From Patescibacteria group bacterium (GTDB lineage: Bacteria; Patescibacteriota; Minisyncoccia; UBA6257; GWB1-50-10), in contig JAMCRC010000013.1 of the NCBI GenBank assembly GCA_023380415.1, positions 1 to 18,542 on the forward strand: 18,542 nucleotides of DNA, read 5' to 3'. Numbering within the stretch: position 1 is the first letter of the stretch; every line of letters starts with the position of its first letter. A model generated the notes under the pieces. It was not told the origin of the DNA, did no database searches, and was given only the letters and a program-made list of their open reading frames with translations. This document shows positions 6,906 to 13,634 of the stretch, one piece after another. Made by a program: the position numbers and the translations under genes.

Positions 6906-6934
6906 ATACTAGAACAATATGCCTATTTTGTCAA
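6906..6934 (-). promoter_or_regulatory. promoter of the putative ncRNA
   Basis: Perfect TTGACA (6929-6934) and TAGTAT (6906-6911) on the minus strand, 17 bases apart. It is one of the two best promoters in the window and stands directly after the secY-side terminator, so it serves a separate transcript. Predicted start near 6900. Confidence 0.7.
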
Positions 6935-6941
6935 ATATACC

Positions 6942-6965
6942 AAAAAAACCGCGCTCTAATCGCGG
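6942..6965 (-). terminator. intrinsic terminator after secY
   Basis: Minus-strand stem CCGCG/CGCGG (6961-6965 with 6949-6953, seven-base loop) followed by seven T. The plus strand also shows five T after the stem, so it may work in both directions. It ends the ribosomal operon about 160 bases beyond the secY stop, after repeat copy 1. Confidence 0.75.
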
Positions 6966-6987
6966 ATTTTTGACTCTCCCCGCAAAG

Positions 6988-7134
6988 GGATTTAAGCTTC
7001 TCGCCAAGAAAACCGTCTCGGAGGCCGAGCGGGCATGGTTTCCGCCTTTAGGCGGAAGAGCGAGGCCGAGAGCGAGCGCGATCCGCCGGCTGGGGCGGAT
7101 TGATAGCGTGTTTGCGGGCGAGAAGATTAAATCC
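6988..7134 (+). repeat. structured inverted-repeat element, copy 1 (secY side)
   Basis: Bounded by an 18-base terminal inverted repeat with one mismatch (6988-7005 and 7117-7134). Inside are a hairpin 7013-7020/7026-7032, a 7-bp hairpin 7040-7046/7051-7057 and a 7-bp hairpin 7081-7087/7094-7100. Shared identically with the inverted copy at 16929-17094: a 15-base block (7006-7020), a 28-base block (7052-7079) and a 12+10-base block (7102-7113, 7115-7124). The arm overlaps the last codons and stop of secY. No gene is encoded. It could be a mobile palindromic element or a structured RNA in the operon's 3' UTR; strand is given for the orientation in which the shared blocks read as listed. Confidence 0.8.
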
Positions 7135-8401
7135 TAAATAATATTCTCGTATTCCGGACGGTAAGCTGGGACTCGACGGCCTTCATAACCTCGAGGGCCA
7201 CGGCCACAACGATGAGAAGAGCCGTACCGCCGACCGTAAGGGCCGGAATGCCGGTGATTATCTGGGTCAGGTTCGGCAGAATGGCCACGACGCCGAGGAA
7301 GATGGCGCCGAAGAGCGTGATGCGGTGCATGATGTGGGTGATGAGCGTGGCCGTCGATTCGCCGGGACGAACGCCGGGCACGAATCCCCCGCTCCGCTGG
7401 AGGTTTTTGGAGATCTCCTGCGGATCGAACGTGATAGCCGTGTAGAAATAAGTGAAGAGGACGACCAGGACGAAGTAGACCAAGCTGTAGAGGGGTATGT
7501 CGTTGAAAAATCCGGTGACCCACGCCGTGAGGCCCAAGGAGAGCGATTTCGAGAAGATGGCCACGCCCTGGGCGATGAATTGCGGGAAGAGCAGCAAGGA
7601 AATGGCGAAGATGATCGGAATGACGCCCGCCTGGTTGACCCGGAGCGGCAGATAGGTGGAAACGCCTCCGTACATCTTATTGCCCCTGACCTGTTTGGCG
7701 TAGGAGACCGGGACCTTGCGTTCGCCTTCGTTCACGAAAACGACGCCCGCAATGACGATGATGGCCAAAACGGCGAAAGCGACATAGGTGGGCAGGGTCG
7801 TCGAAGGGTTGGCGAACATGGCCATGACTTCGCGCGGCAGACCGCTCACGATGCCGGCGAAGATTATGAGAGATACGCCGTTCCCGATCTTGTATTCCGT
7901 GATAAGCTCGCCGATCCAGGTAAGGAGCATGCTGCCCGCCGTGATGACAATGACGTTCGTCACCATATGGATCGGCGTAAGCGGCGCGAGCACTCCTTGG
8001 GAGATCAAAAGATTGAGGAAACCGTACCCCTGGAGCATGGCCAAGGGAACCGTGAGGTACCGGGAAATGCGGTTAAATTTGGCCTGGCCGGCCGCCCCTT
8101 CCTCGTAGTAGATCTTCTTGAGGTTCGGAAAGACGATTGTAAGGAGCTGCATGATGATGGTCGCCGTGATGTAAGGGCCGACGCCGAGCATCATTATCGA
8201 AAGATTGGAAAGGCCGCCGCCCGAAAAGATGTTCAAGAAGCCGAAGAGCTGGTTCGATCCCAGGAACTTCTGGAGGGCGGCCGCGTCGATGCCCGGCGTC
8301 GGAATGGCCGCGAGAAGGCGGAAGACCGCCAGCCAAAAAAGGACCATGAGGACCTTTTTCCTCAAGTCCGGGACCTTAAAAATTTGCAGGAATCGATTCA
8401 T
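7127..8401 (-). CDS. secY: preprotein translocase subunit SecY
   Basis: Central channel of the Sec translocon in the cytoplasmic membrane. 424 residues with the ten expected hydrophobic helices. Family landmarks include PTPGID near the N-terminus, the plug-region GGGLSNLSIMMLGVGPYI, TWIGELITEYKIGNGVSLIIFAGI and VNEGERKVPVSYAKQ in a cytosolic loop, and FYTAITFDPQEISKNLQRSGGFVPG toward the end. Start codon overlaps the rplO stop (TAATG), so translation is coupled to rplO. The final Arg-Ile-stop codons lie inside the terminal inverted repeat of the downstream element, so the gene's end may have been set by that element. Confidence 0.98.
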   Translation of the reverse strand: MNRFLQIFKVPDLRKKVLMVLFWLAVFRLLAAIPTPGIDAAALQKFLGSNQLFGFLNIFSGGGLSNLSIMMLGVGPYITATIIMQLLTIVFPNLKKIYYEEGAAGQAKFNRISRYLTVPLAMLQGYGFLNLLISQGVLAPLTPIHMVTNVIVITAGSMLLTWIGELITEYKIGNGVSLIIFAGIVSGLPREVMAMFANPSTTLPTYVAFAVLAIIVIAGVVFVNEGERKVPVSYAKQVRGNKMYGGVSTYLPLRVNQAGVIPIIFAISLLLFPQFIAQGVAIFSKSLSLGLTAWVTGFFNDIPLYSLVYFVLVVLFTYFYTAITFDPQEISKNLQRSGGFVPGVRPGESTATLITHIMHRITLFGAIFLGVVAILPNLTQIITGIPALTVGGTALLIVVAVALEVMKAVESQLTVRNTRILFRI

Positions 8402-8820
8402 TATTCAACCTTGCCGCCGGCCGCCTCGATGGCCTTTTTGGCCGAAGCGGAGGCCGGAATGCCTTCCAATATGATAGCACTTTGGATCTTCCCGCCTCCC
8501 AAGACCTTCACTTTCGAGGATTTGGCGGCGATCAATCCTTTTTCCATCAAGATGGCGCGCGTAACTTTCCCGTCTTTGGCGAGACCGGCGAGAGCGCCTA
8601 TCGAGACCACTACCGCTTTTTCTGAAAGGGGCTTGTTGGCGATACCGCGCGCTTTCGGGAATTTCATTATCATTTCCCGCTCCGTGCGCGGCAGGCGGTG
8701 GCCCGAACGGGCCTTCTGGCCTTTTTGACCGCGACCGGAGGTCGTTCCCCGCTTGCCGCCCCGGCCGACTCGAAGCTCTTTTTCACGGCCGTGTTTGGGT
8801 TTTAGTTCGTTGAGTTGCAT
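8401..8820 (-). CDS. rplO: 50S ribosomal protein L15 (uL15)
   Basis: Large-subunit protein stabilising 23S rRNA during assembly. 139 residues, close to the usual 145. The basic Gly-rich N-terminal tail is diagnostic (VGRGGKRGTTSGRGQKGQKARSG at about 18-40, shown here only as a motif of short repeats), followed by the L15/L18e-like globular part with VLGGGKI. The gene starts four bases after rpsE with no rpmD (uL30) between them. That gap is a known hallmark of CPR genomes. No Shine-Dalgarno sequence; context is AAACCT before ATG. Confidence 0.97.
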   Translation of the reverse strand: MQLNELKPKHGREKELRVGRGGKRGTTSGRGQKGQKARSGHRLPRTEREMIMKFPKARGIANKPLSEKAVVVSIGALAGLAKDGKVTRAILMEKGLIAAKSSKVKVLGGGKIQSAIILEGIPASASAKKAIEAAGGKVE

Positions 8821-8824
8821 AGGT

Positions 8825-9298
8825 TTATTTTACGGTCATCAATTTTTTGAGCGCTTCGATGGTGGCGAGGGCGTTCGTCAATTTGTTGGTGGTCCGGCCC
8901 AATATCTTGGCCGATATGTCCTTGACGCCCGCGACCTCGAGGACCGCCCGGACGGAACCGCCGGCAATGAGGCCGTGGCCCTGAACGGCCGGCTTCAAGC
9001 GGACCTTGGCCGCGCTGTATTTGGCGTCCACGTCGTGCGGAATGGTCCGCCCCTCCTTCAAGGGGACCGTGAGCATCGCCCGTTCGGCGGCCCGTTTGGC
9101 CTTTTCGATGGAGCCGGCCACGTCCATGCCCTTTGCGACGCCGACGCCTACCCGTCCCTTGCGGTCGCCCAAAACGACCGTCGCGCGGAAGCTGAAACGC
9201 TTGCCGCCGGCGACGACGCGGGTCACGCGGCGGATCTCCAAGACCTTTTCTTGGAACTCGCTCACTTTTTTCTGTTTGAAGAAAGGTTTACCTGGCAT
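8825..9298 (-). CDS. rpsE: 30S ribosomal protein S5 (uS5)
   Basis: Small-subunit protein at the mRNA entry and decoding side. 157 residues. The double-stranded-RNA-binding-like N-terminal domain (RRVTRVVAGGKRFSFRATVV at about 23-42, GDRKGRVGVGVAKG) and the C-terminal domain (GLIAGGSVRAVLEVAGV, DISAKILGRTT) are both complete. It lies five bases downstream of rplR and just before rplO. Upstream sequence is AT-rich without a Shine-Dalgarno site. Confidence 0.97.
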   Translation of the reverse strand: MPGKPFFKQKKVSEFQEKVLEIRRVTRVVAGGKRFSFRATVVLGDRKGRVGVGVAKGMDVAGSIEKAKRAAERAMLTVPLKEGRTIPHDVDAKYSAAKVRLKPAVQGHGLIAGGSVRAVLEVAGVKDISAKILGRTTNKLTNALATIEALKKLMTVK

Positions 9299-9303
9299 AA
9301 GAG

Positions 9304-9663
9304 TTAAAATTTAAGACCTCCGGTCCTGGCCGCTTCAGCCAAGGCCTTGACCCGGCCGTGGTAAGCGTAAGCGCCTCGATCGAAGACGACCGTCGCAACG
9401 CCGGCCTTCTTGGCCTTTTCCGCCAATTCGGCCCCGACCACCGCCGCGATGTCGGTTTTTTTCGCCTTCGCTTTCGACTTGAGCGAGAGTGAAGAAACGG
9501 AAACTACGGTTTTTTGGGTGGTATCGTCTATGATCTGGGCATAGATGTGGTGGCCGCTGCGGAAAATGGAAAGCCGCGGCTTTATCTCGCCGGTCTTCAG
9601 GTTGGCCCGCACGCGCTTCGCGCGGCGCGCTTTGACGATGTTATGTTTTTTCGCTGGTTTCAT
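9304..9663 (-). CDS. rplR: 50S ribosomal protein L18 (uL18)
   Basis: Binds 5S rRNA in the central protuberance. 119 residues, normal length. Landmarks: RRAKRVRANLK at about 13-23, RLSIFRSGHHIYAQIIDD near 30-47, and VVFDRGAYAYHGRVKALAEAARTGGL at the end. One of four genes in the operon preceded, eight bases before its ATG, by the AT-only palindromic spacer (9672-9700). No Shine-Dalgarno sequence. Confidence 0.97.
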   Translation of the reverse strand: MKPAKKHNIVKARRAKRVRANLKTGEIKPRLSIFRSGHHIYAQIIDDTTQKTVVSVSSLSLKSKAKAKKTDIAAVVGAELAEKAKKAGVATVVFDRGAYAYHGRVKALAEAARTGGLKF

Positions 9664-9671
9664 TGTTGGTT

Positions 9672-9700
9672 ATATTTAAATCCTTGAATATTTAAATATC
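9672..9700 (-). repeat. AT-only palindromic spacer before rplR
   Basis: A 29-base motif whose arms ATATTTAAAT/ATTTAAATAT pair over 10 bp with an eight-base loop. It differs by a single base from the spacer before rplE. It fills most of the rplF-rplR gap and ends eight bases before the rplR ATG. Confidence 0.8.
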
Positions 9701-9704
9701 GGTT

Positions 9705-10262
9705 CTAAGAAGCGCTGCCGGTAGCGGCGGCGGCCTTCTTGCCGGATTTCCGGCGCACGACCTCGTCCGAATAATGGAATCCTTTGCCCTTGTAGGGCTC
9801 CGGCTTCTTCATGGCCCGGATCTCGGCGGCCACCTGGCCGACCTTCTGGCGGTCCGTCCCTTTGATCTTCAGGATCGAGTTCTTTTCCACTTCGAAAGTT
9901 ATCCCTTGCGGAGCGGCGTATTTCACGGGGTGGGAAAAACCGAGGGCCAGTGAAAGGTTTTCCCCTTCCTTGGTCACGCGATAGCCGACACCCTCGAGGA
10001 TGAGGGTTTTTTCGAACCCCTCCTTCAGTCCGGAAACGGCGTTTTGCGCGATCGCCCTGGTCGTACCCCAGTTGCTTTTCGCTTGCTTCGAAGTGCCGAC
10101 GAGCTCGAATGTCACGGTCCCGTCCGCGACGGCCGCCTTGACGCCCGCGAGGACCTTAACGTCCATCTCCGCCTTCGCTCCTTTGAAGCGGACGATATCG
10201 CCATCAAGAACGGCTGTGACGCCTTCCGGGAGTTTTATGGGTTGTTTTCCTATCTTGCTCAT
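9705..10262 (-). CDS. rplF: 50S ribosomal protein L6 (uL6)
   Basis: Large-subunit protein near the sarcin-ricin loop and factor-binding site. 185 residues containing the two tandem L6 folds. It opens with MSKIGKQPIKLPEGV, carries LEGVGYRV in the second half and closes with the conserved MKKPEPYKGKGFHYSDEVVRRKSGK block followed by a short Ala/Gly tail. Nine bases separate it from rpsH. Context before ATG is AAGATAT, not a canonical ribosome-binding site. Confidence 0.97.
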   Translation of the reverse strand: MSKIGKQPIKLPEGVTAVLDGDIVRFKGAKAEMDVKVLAGVKAAVADGTVTFELVGTSKQAKSNWGTTRAIAQNAVSGLKEGFEKTLILEGVGYRVTKEGENLSLALGFSHPVKYAAPQGITFEVEKNSILKIKGTDRQKVGQVAAEIRAMKKPEPYKGKGFHYSDEVVRRKSGKKAAAATGSAS

Positions 10263-10271
10263 ATATCTTTC

Positions 10272-10643
10272 TTACCAAACCTCCAAAAGAAGTTCGCCGC
10301 CGACCTTGTGTTTCTTGGCCTCGTCGCCGCTTAAAATGCCTTTCGGCGTCGAAACTATCAAAAGACCGTAACCGCCCTTCACTTTCCTCATCTCGGCATA
10401 GCCGCTGTAGCGATGAAGCGACGGCTTGCTCAAGAACTTGATGCCGGCGATGTTCCGGTCGCTCTTGAGATCTAGCTCCAGGTATTTCTTGTAGGTCTTG
10501 CCCTTTATTTCCGAGTTCTTCACGAAGCCCCGCTTTTGCAGTATGTCCACGACCGCCTTATCCATCTTGGTATAGCGGGTCTTGAGGGTTTCGCGCCCGG
10601 ACTTCTGGGCGTTCTTTATTTTTATCAGTAGATCTATGTACAT
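10272..10643 (-). CDS. rpsH: 30S ribosomal protein S8 (uS8)
   Basis: Binds the central domain of 16S rRNA; in E. coli it is also the spc-operon repressor. 123 residues. MYIDLLIKIKNAQKSG replaces the usual DPIADMLTRIRNA opening; the C-terminal block VSTPKGILSGDEAKKHKVGGELLLEVW is the classical S8 ending (STSKGVMTDREAR...GGE.L..V.). An AT-only palindromic spacer (10649-10678) lies five bases before the ATG. Whether S8 regulates this operon is not visible. Confidence 0.96.
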   Translation of the reverse strand: MYIDLLIKIKNAQKSGRETLKTRYTKMDKAVVDILQKRGFVKNSEIKGKTYKKYLELDLKSDRNIAGIKFLSKPSLHRYSGYAEMRKVKGGYGLLIVSTPKGILSGDEAKKHKVGGELLLEVW

Positions 10644-10648
10644 AACGT

Positions 10649-10678
10649 ATATTTCAATATTTAAACATTTAAATATTG
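10649..10678 (-). repeat. AT-rich palindromic spacer before rpsH
   Basis: The most divergent of the four related spacers. It keeps the ATATTTAAA and TTTAAATAT arms with changed loop bases and ends five bases before the rpsH ATG. Confidence 0.7.
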
Positions 10679-10680
10679 GA

Positions 10681-10866
10681 CTACCAGCTGGCCTTTTTCA
10701 CGCCCGGTATCTCGCCACGACTAGCGAGCTCCCTGAAACAAATGCGGCAAAGGCCGAAATCGCGTATGTAGCCGTGCTTGCGGCCGCAACGAAAACACCG
10801 ATTGACTTCCCTTGTCGAGAACTTCGGTTTTTTCATCGCCCGCGCTTTTACGGATGTTTTTGCCAT
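10681..10866 (-). CDS. rpsN: 30S ribosomal protein S14, zinc-binding type
   Basis: 61 residues, the length of the zinc-ribbon (type Z) S14. The metal site is Cys24, Cys27, Cys40 and Cys43 in the order CFRC then CRIC. The final PGVKKASW is the standard S14 ending. It contacts 16S rRNA in the 30S head. Lies four bases after rplE. Confidence 0.96.
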   Translation of the reverse strand: MAKTSVKARAMKKPKFSTREVNRCFRCGRKHGYIRDFGLCRICFRELASRGEIPGVKKASW

Positions 10867-10870
10867 AGTG

Positions 10871-11359
10871 TTATTTTTCGCGTTTCAATGGTACCCCAAG
10901 CGAACGGTATAAATCAATCGCTTTTTCGCGGTTCTTCGCCCTCGGAACCAGCGTCACTTGAAGACCGAAGGAGACCTTGGCCTTTTCGGGATCTATCTCC
11001 GGGAAAACCGTCTGTTCGCGGAAGCCGATGTTCAAATTGCCCTGGCCATCGACGTTCCCGAGGTCCAAGCCGCGGAAGTCCTTCACGCGCGGCAGGGCCA
11101 GATTCACCAGGCGATTCAGGAAATCGGCCATCTTTTTCCGGCGCAAAGTGACGGCCAGGCCGACCACTTGGCCTTCGCGGATCTTGAAGCTCGCGATGGA
11201 TTTCTTGGCCGGCCGGGTGGATGGTTTTTGGCCGGTGATCGTCGAAAGGTCGCCCATGATCGCCGGAAGGATCTTTTCCTCGAACTGCGCCTGCCCGCTC
11301 AAACGGCCGATGCCGGCGTTCACTACGATCTTTTCGATTTTTTTGATTTCTTTTTCCAT
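10871..11359 (-). CDS. rplE: 50S ribosomal protein L5 (uL5)
   Basis: Central-protuberance protein that contacts 5S rRNA and the P-site tRNA. 162 residues, about 17 shorter than the usual 179, the loss being at the N-terminus: it begins at KIEKIVVNAGIG where others have an extra helix. Core motifs are intact: TGQKPSTRPAKKSIASFKIREG, FLNRLVNLALPRVKDFRGL and FGLQVTLV. The AT-only spacer at 11367-11395 ends seven bases before the ATG, and no Shine-Dalgarno site is present. Confidence 0.96.
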   Translation of the reverse strand: MEKEIKKIEKIVVNAGIGRLSGQAQFEEKILPAIMGDLSTITGQKPSTRPAKKSIASFKIREGQVVGLAVTLRRKKMADFLNRLVNLALPRVKDFRGLDLGNVDGQGNLNIGFREQTVFPEIDPEKAKVSFGLQVTLVPRAKNREKAIDLYRSLGVPLKREK

Positions 11360-11366
11360 AGTTATA

Positions 11367-11395
11367 ATATTTAAATCCTTAAATATTTAAATATC
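11367..11395 (-). repeat. AT-only palindromic spacer before rplE
   Basis: A 29-base motif with 10-bp arms ATATTTAAAT/ATTTAAATAT, identical to the spacer before rplR except at one base. It fills most of the rplX-rplE gap. Confidence 0.8.
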
Positions 11396-11398
11396 CGG

Positions 11399-11704
11399 TT
11401 ATATAGTGGCGCCGCATTTTTTGCAGACCCTTTCTTTTTTGTCGCCGTCGATGCGCATACCGATCCGCGTCGCCTTTTTGCAGGACGGGCAGACAAGAGC
11501 CACCTTCGAGGCCCGGACCGGGCGGGTCACCGAGACGATCTCGCCTTTTTCGCCTTCCCGGCGGGGACGAGCGTGCTTTTTCCAGACATTCAGCCCTTCC
11601 ACGGTGATGCGGCCGGCGGATTGGTCCACCCGGATCACTTTTCCGGTCTTGCTGCGGTCTTTGCCGGCGAGCATTTTTACGTTGTCTCCTTTCTTGATCC
11701 TCAT
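11399..11704 (-). CDS. rplX: 50S ribosomal protein L24 (uL24)
   Basis: Assembly-initiating protein that binds 23S rRNA near the exit tunnel. 101 residues. The KOW motif is at the start (IKKGDNVKMLAGKDRSKTGKV), followed by GLNVWKKHARPR. The C-terminal half carries two CxxC pairs (CPSC and CKKC), a zinc-ribbon-like addition that some bacterial L24 proteins have. I choose ATG11704, four bases after the rplN stop and in a GCC-ATG context; an in-frame TTG at 11716 would overlap rplN and add four residues. Confidence 0.96.
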   Translation of the reverse strand: MRIKKGDNVKMLAGKDRSKTGKVIRVDQSAGRITVEGLNVWKKHARPRREGEKGEIVSVTRPVRASKVALVCPSCKKATRIGMRIDGDKKERVCKKCGATI

Positions 11705-11708
11705 GGCT

Positions 11709-12080
11709 TTAAACAAGCTCTTCGGCCATTGACGCGATGGCGTCGTAGCCCTTTTCTTTGATCTCTTTCGGGAGCGGTCCGAAGACGCGGGTCGCCTTAG
11801 GCTCCTTTTTCGCTTTATCGATTATGACGACCGCATTGTCGTCGAAGCGGACGATCGTCCCGTCCGGCCGGCGCAGGGGGTTCTTCTGGCGGACAATGAC
11901 GCATTGCACGACATCCTTCTTCTTTATCTGCTTGCGCGGTTCGGCCGCCTGGACCGAGGCGACGATGATGTCCCCTATTCCGGCATAGCGGCGGCGGCTG
12001 CCGCCGAGCACGCGGAAGCACCGCACGGTCTTGGCGCCGCTGTTGTCGGCCACTTTCAATATGGAACGTTCCTGGATCAT
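11709..12080 (-). CDS. rplN: 50S ribosomal protein L14 (uL14)
   Basis: Subunit-interface protein. 123 residues, exactly typical. MIQERSILKVADNSGAKTV opens it; GIGDIIVASVQ, the RPDGTIVRFDDNAVVIID block and TRVFGPLPKEIKEKGY are all present. First gene of the spc-type section, but no promoter or long gap separates it from rpsQ, so one transcript probably spans both sections. Context before ATG is TAAACC. Confidence 0.97.
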   Translation of the reverse strand: MIQERSILKVADNSGAKTVRCFRVLGGSRRRYAGIGDIIVASVQAAEPRKQIKKKDVVQCVIVRQKNPLRRPDGTIVRFDDNAVVIIDKAKKEPKATRVFGPLPKEIKEKGYDAIASMAEELV

Positions 12081-12083
12081 GGT

Positions 12084-12311
12084 TTAGATCTTAGATACTA
12101 TCACCCACCGTTTGTCCTTCGACTTCGGCCGGGTCTCTTGAATGACAACCTTGTCGCCCGTTTTGTACTCGTTGTTCTCGTCATGGGCCTTGAAACGGCT
12201 CGTGACCTTGTAGTACTTCCCGTAGCGCGGATGCTTCTTCTGCCACTCGACGGTGACAATGCGGGTCTTTTGCATTTTGTCGGACACGACGGTCCCGGTT
12301 AATTTACGCAT
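12084..12311 (-). CDS. rpsQ: 30S ribosomal protein S17 (uS17)
   Basis: Primary 16S rRNA-binding protein of the 30S body. 75 residues, slightly under the usual 80-85. KLTGTVVSDKMQKTRIV and HPRYGKYYKVTSRFKAHDENNEYKTGDKVVI are the OB-fold landmarks. Its ATG overlaps the last eight bases of rpmC. The initiation context is CAACC before ATG, without a Shine-Dalgarno sequence. Confidence 0.96.
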   Translation of the reverse strand: MRKLTGTVVSDKMQKTRIVTVEWQKKHPRYGKYYKVTSRFKAHDENNEYKTGDKVVIQETRPKSKDKRWVIVSKI

Positions 12312-12504
12312 GGTTGGATATTTTTATAAGCGTGAGTATCTGGGCGATGTCCTTCTTTATGTGGCGGATCTCCCGGATGTTCTTCACCTTACCGGCCGCG
12401 AGGTCGAAACGCAACTGTGCCAGTTTCTCTTCGCGCGCCACGAGCTCCTTTTGAAGCTCCGGCGCCGATTTGGTTTTGAAATTTTTGAACTCTTTGACCT
12501 TCAT
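12304..12504 (-). CDS. rpmC: 50S ribosomal protein L29 (uL29)
   Basis: Small two-helix protein at the tunnel exit. 66 residues. MKVKEFKNFKTKSAPELQKEL, then LRFDLAAGKVKNIREIRHIKKDIAQILT, the family's helix-loop-helix. Overlaps rpsQ by eight bases and follows rplP by four bases; the start is in a TAAAACC-ATG context. Confidence 0.95.
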   Translation of the reverse strand: MKVKEFKNFKTKSAPELQKELVAREEKLAQLRFDLAAGKVKNIREIRHIKKDIAQILTLIKISNHA

Positions 12505-12508
12505 GGTT

Positions 12509-12925
12509 TTATTGCTTTTCCACTATCCGCGTCCGAATCGGCATCTTATGGCCGGCGTTCCGAAGCGCCTCGAAGGCGACATCCCGCGACACCCCGTCCA
12601 TTTCGAAGATTATCCGGCCCGGTTTTACCGGCACGACGTAGTATTCGACGTTTCCCTTGCCGCCTCCCAAAGTGACCTCGGGCGGGAGTTTCGTTATCGG
12701 CTTGTCGGGAAAAACGCGTATCCACATATTGCCGCCCTTTTTCAAGGCGTGCGTGATCGCCTTGCGGCCGGCCTCGAGCTGGTTCGCCGTGACCCAGGCG
12801 GCCGAGGTCGCTTGGAGCCCGTACTTGCCGTAGCTCAAATAAAGGCCGCGAGTTTCCTTCATCCGCTTTTTGGAGCGGCCTTTTTGCATCTTCCGGTGTT
12901 TGGTTTTGCGGGGTTGGGTAAGCAT
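12509..12925 (-). CDS. rplP: 50S ribosomal protein L16 (uL16)
   Basis: Lies beside the A-site tRNA and helps late 50S maturation. 138 residues, normal. MLTQPRKTKHRKMQKGRSK at the start, GKYGLQATSAAWVTANQLEAGRKAI, MWIRVFPDKPITKLPPEV with the Gly-rich GGGKGN, and VKPGRIIFEM near the end. Three bases after the rpsC stop, with TAGACC before the ATG. Confidence 0.97.
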   Translation of the reverse strand: MLTQPRKTKHRKMQKGRSKKRMKETRGLYLSYGKYGLQATSAAWVTANQLEAGRKAITHALKKGGNMWIRVFPDKPITKLPPEVTLGGGKGNVEYYVVPVKPGRIIFEMDGVSRDVAFEALRNAGHKMPIRTRIVEKQ

Positions 12926-12928
12926 GGT

Positions 12929-13594
12929 CTATTTCTCGAAAATATCCCCTTTATAGATCCAGACCTTGATGCCGACCGTTCCGTAGGAAGTGAAGGCCGT
13001 CGCCTCGCCGTAATCGATGTTTGCGCGAAGCGTTTGAAGAGGCATTTTGCCGGCCGTCATGGTATCGCTCCTCGATATTTCGGCGCCGTCCAAGCGGCCG
13101 CCGGCCTTGATCTTCGCCCCCTTCACGTCGCGATTCTGCATAATTGACTCCAAAAGGCGCTTCATCGCCCGGCGATAAGGCAGGCGCTTCTCTAGATCAA
13201 ACGCGTATTGCTGGGCCAGGACCGGCGCGGAGACCTCGAAGCGCTTCAGTTCCTCGATGTTCAAATTGAGGATTAGCTTTTCCGGACGCTTATACTTGCG
13301 GCGCAGCGCCTTTATTGCCTTGATGACCGCGTCTTTGAGCTCGTCGATGCCCTTGCCGCCCCGGCCGATGATGAGGCCTGGGCGGGCCGCCCGGACGTTA
13401 ACGCGGACGTTCTCGCCCGCCCGTTCGATGTCGATGGCGGCGATGCCGGCCTGAAGGATCTTCTTCCGGATGATCTCGCGGATCACCTGATCTTCCGCCA
13501 AAAAGTACCGCAGGGATTTCTTGTAGAACCAGCGGCTGGACCACGGAACCGTGAGTCCGAGACGATAGGCGTTTGGTTTTATTTTTTGGGCCAT
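12929..13594 (-). CDS. rpsC: 30S ribosomal protein S3 (uS3)
   Basis: Forms the mRNA entry tunnel of the 30S head. 221 residues. MAQKIKPNAYRLGLTVPWSSRW opens it (WSSRWF is common); the KH domain shows IIGRGGKGIDEL at about 84-95; the C-terminal domain holds LAQQYAFDLEKRLPYRRAMKRL and GAKIKAGGRLDGAEISR. Preceded by an AT-only spacer (13601-13629), six bases before the ATG. Confidence 0.97.
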   Translation of the reverse strand: MAQKIKPNAYRLGLTVPWSSRWFYKKSLRYFLAEDQVIREIIRKKILQAGIAAIDIERAGENVRVNVRAARPGLIIGRGGKGIDELKDAVIKAIKALRRKYKRPEKLILNLNIEELKRFEVSAPVLAQQYAFDLEKRLPYRRAMKRLLESIMQNRDVKGAKIKAGGRLDGAEISRSDTMTAGKMPLQTLRANIDYGEATAFTSYGTVGIKVWIYKGDIFEK

Positions 13595-13600
13595 AAATTT

Positions 13601-13629
13601 ATATTTAAATGTTTAAATATTTAAATATC
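13601..13629 (-). repeat. AT-only palindromic spacer before rpsC
   Basis: 29 bases of the same family as those before rplE and rplR, differing by a few bases in the loop. It consists only of A and T except near its loop and edge, and stands out against GC-rich flanking genes. Confidence 0.75.
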
Positions 13630-13634
13630 GTTGA

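Noticed and set aside
6902..6910. Plus-strand extended -10 (TG-C-TATACT) facing repeat copy 1
   Set aside because: It overlaps the much better minus-strand promoter, lacks a -35, and would meet a terminator within about 50 bases.
7325..8728. 467-codon plus-strand open frame opposite secY/rplO
   Set aside because: The antisense product is highly charged with no recognisable domain, and SecY on the other strand is unmistakable.
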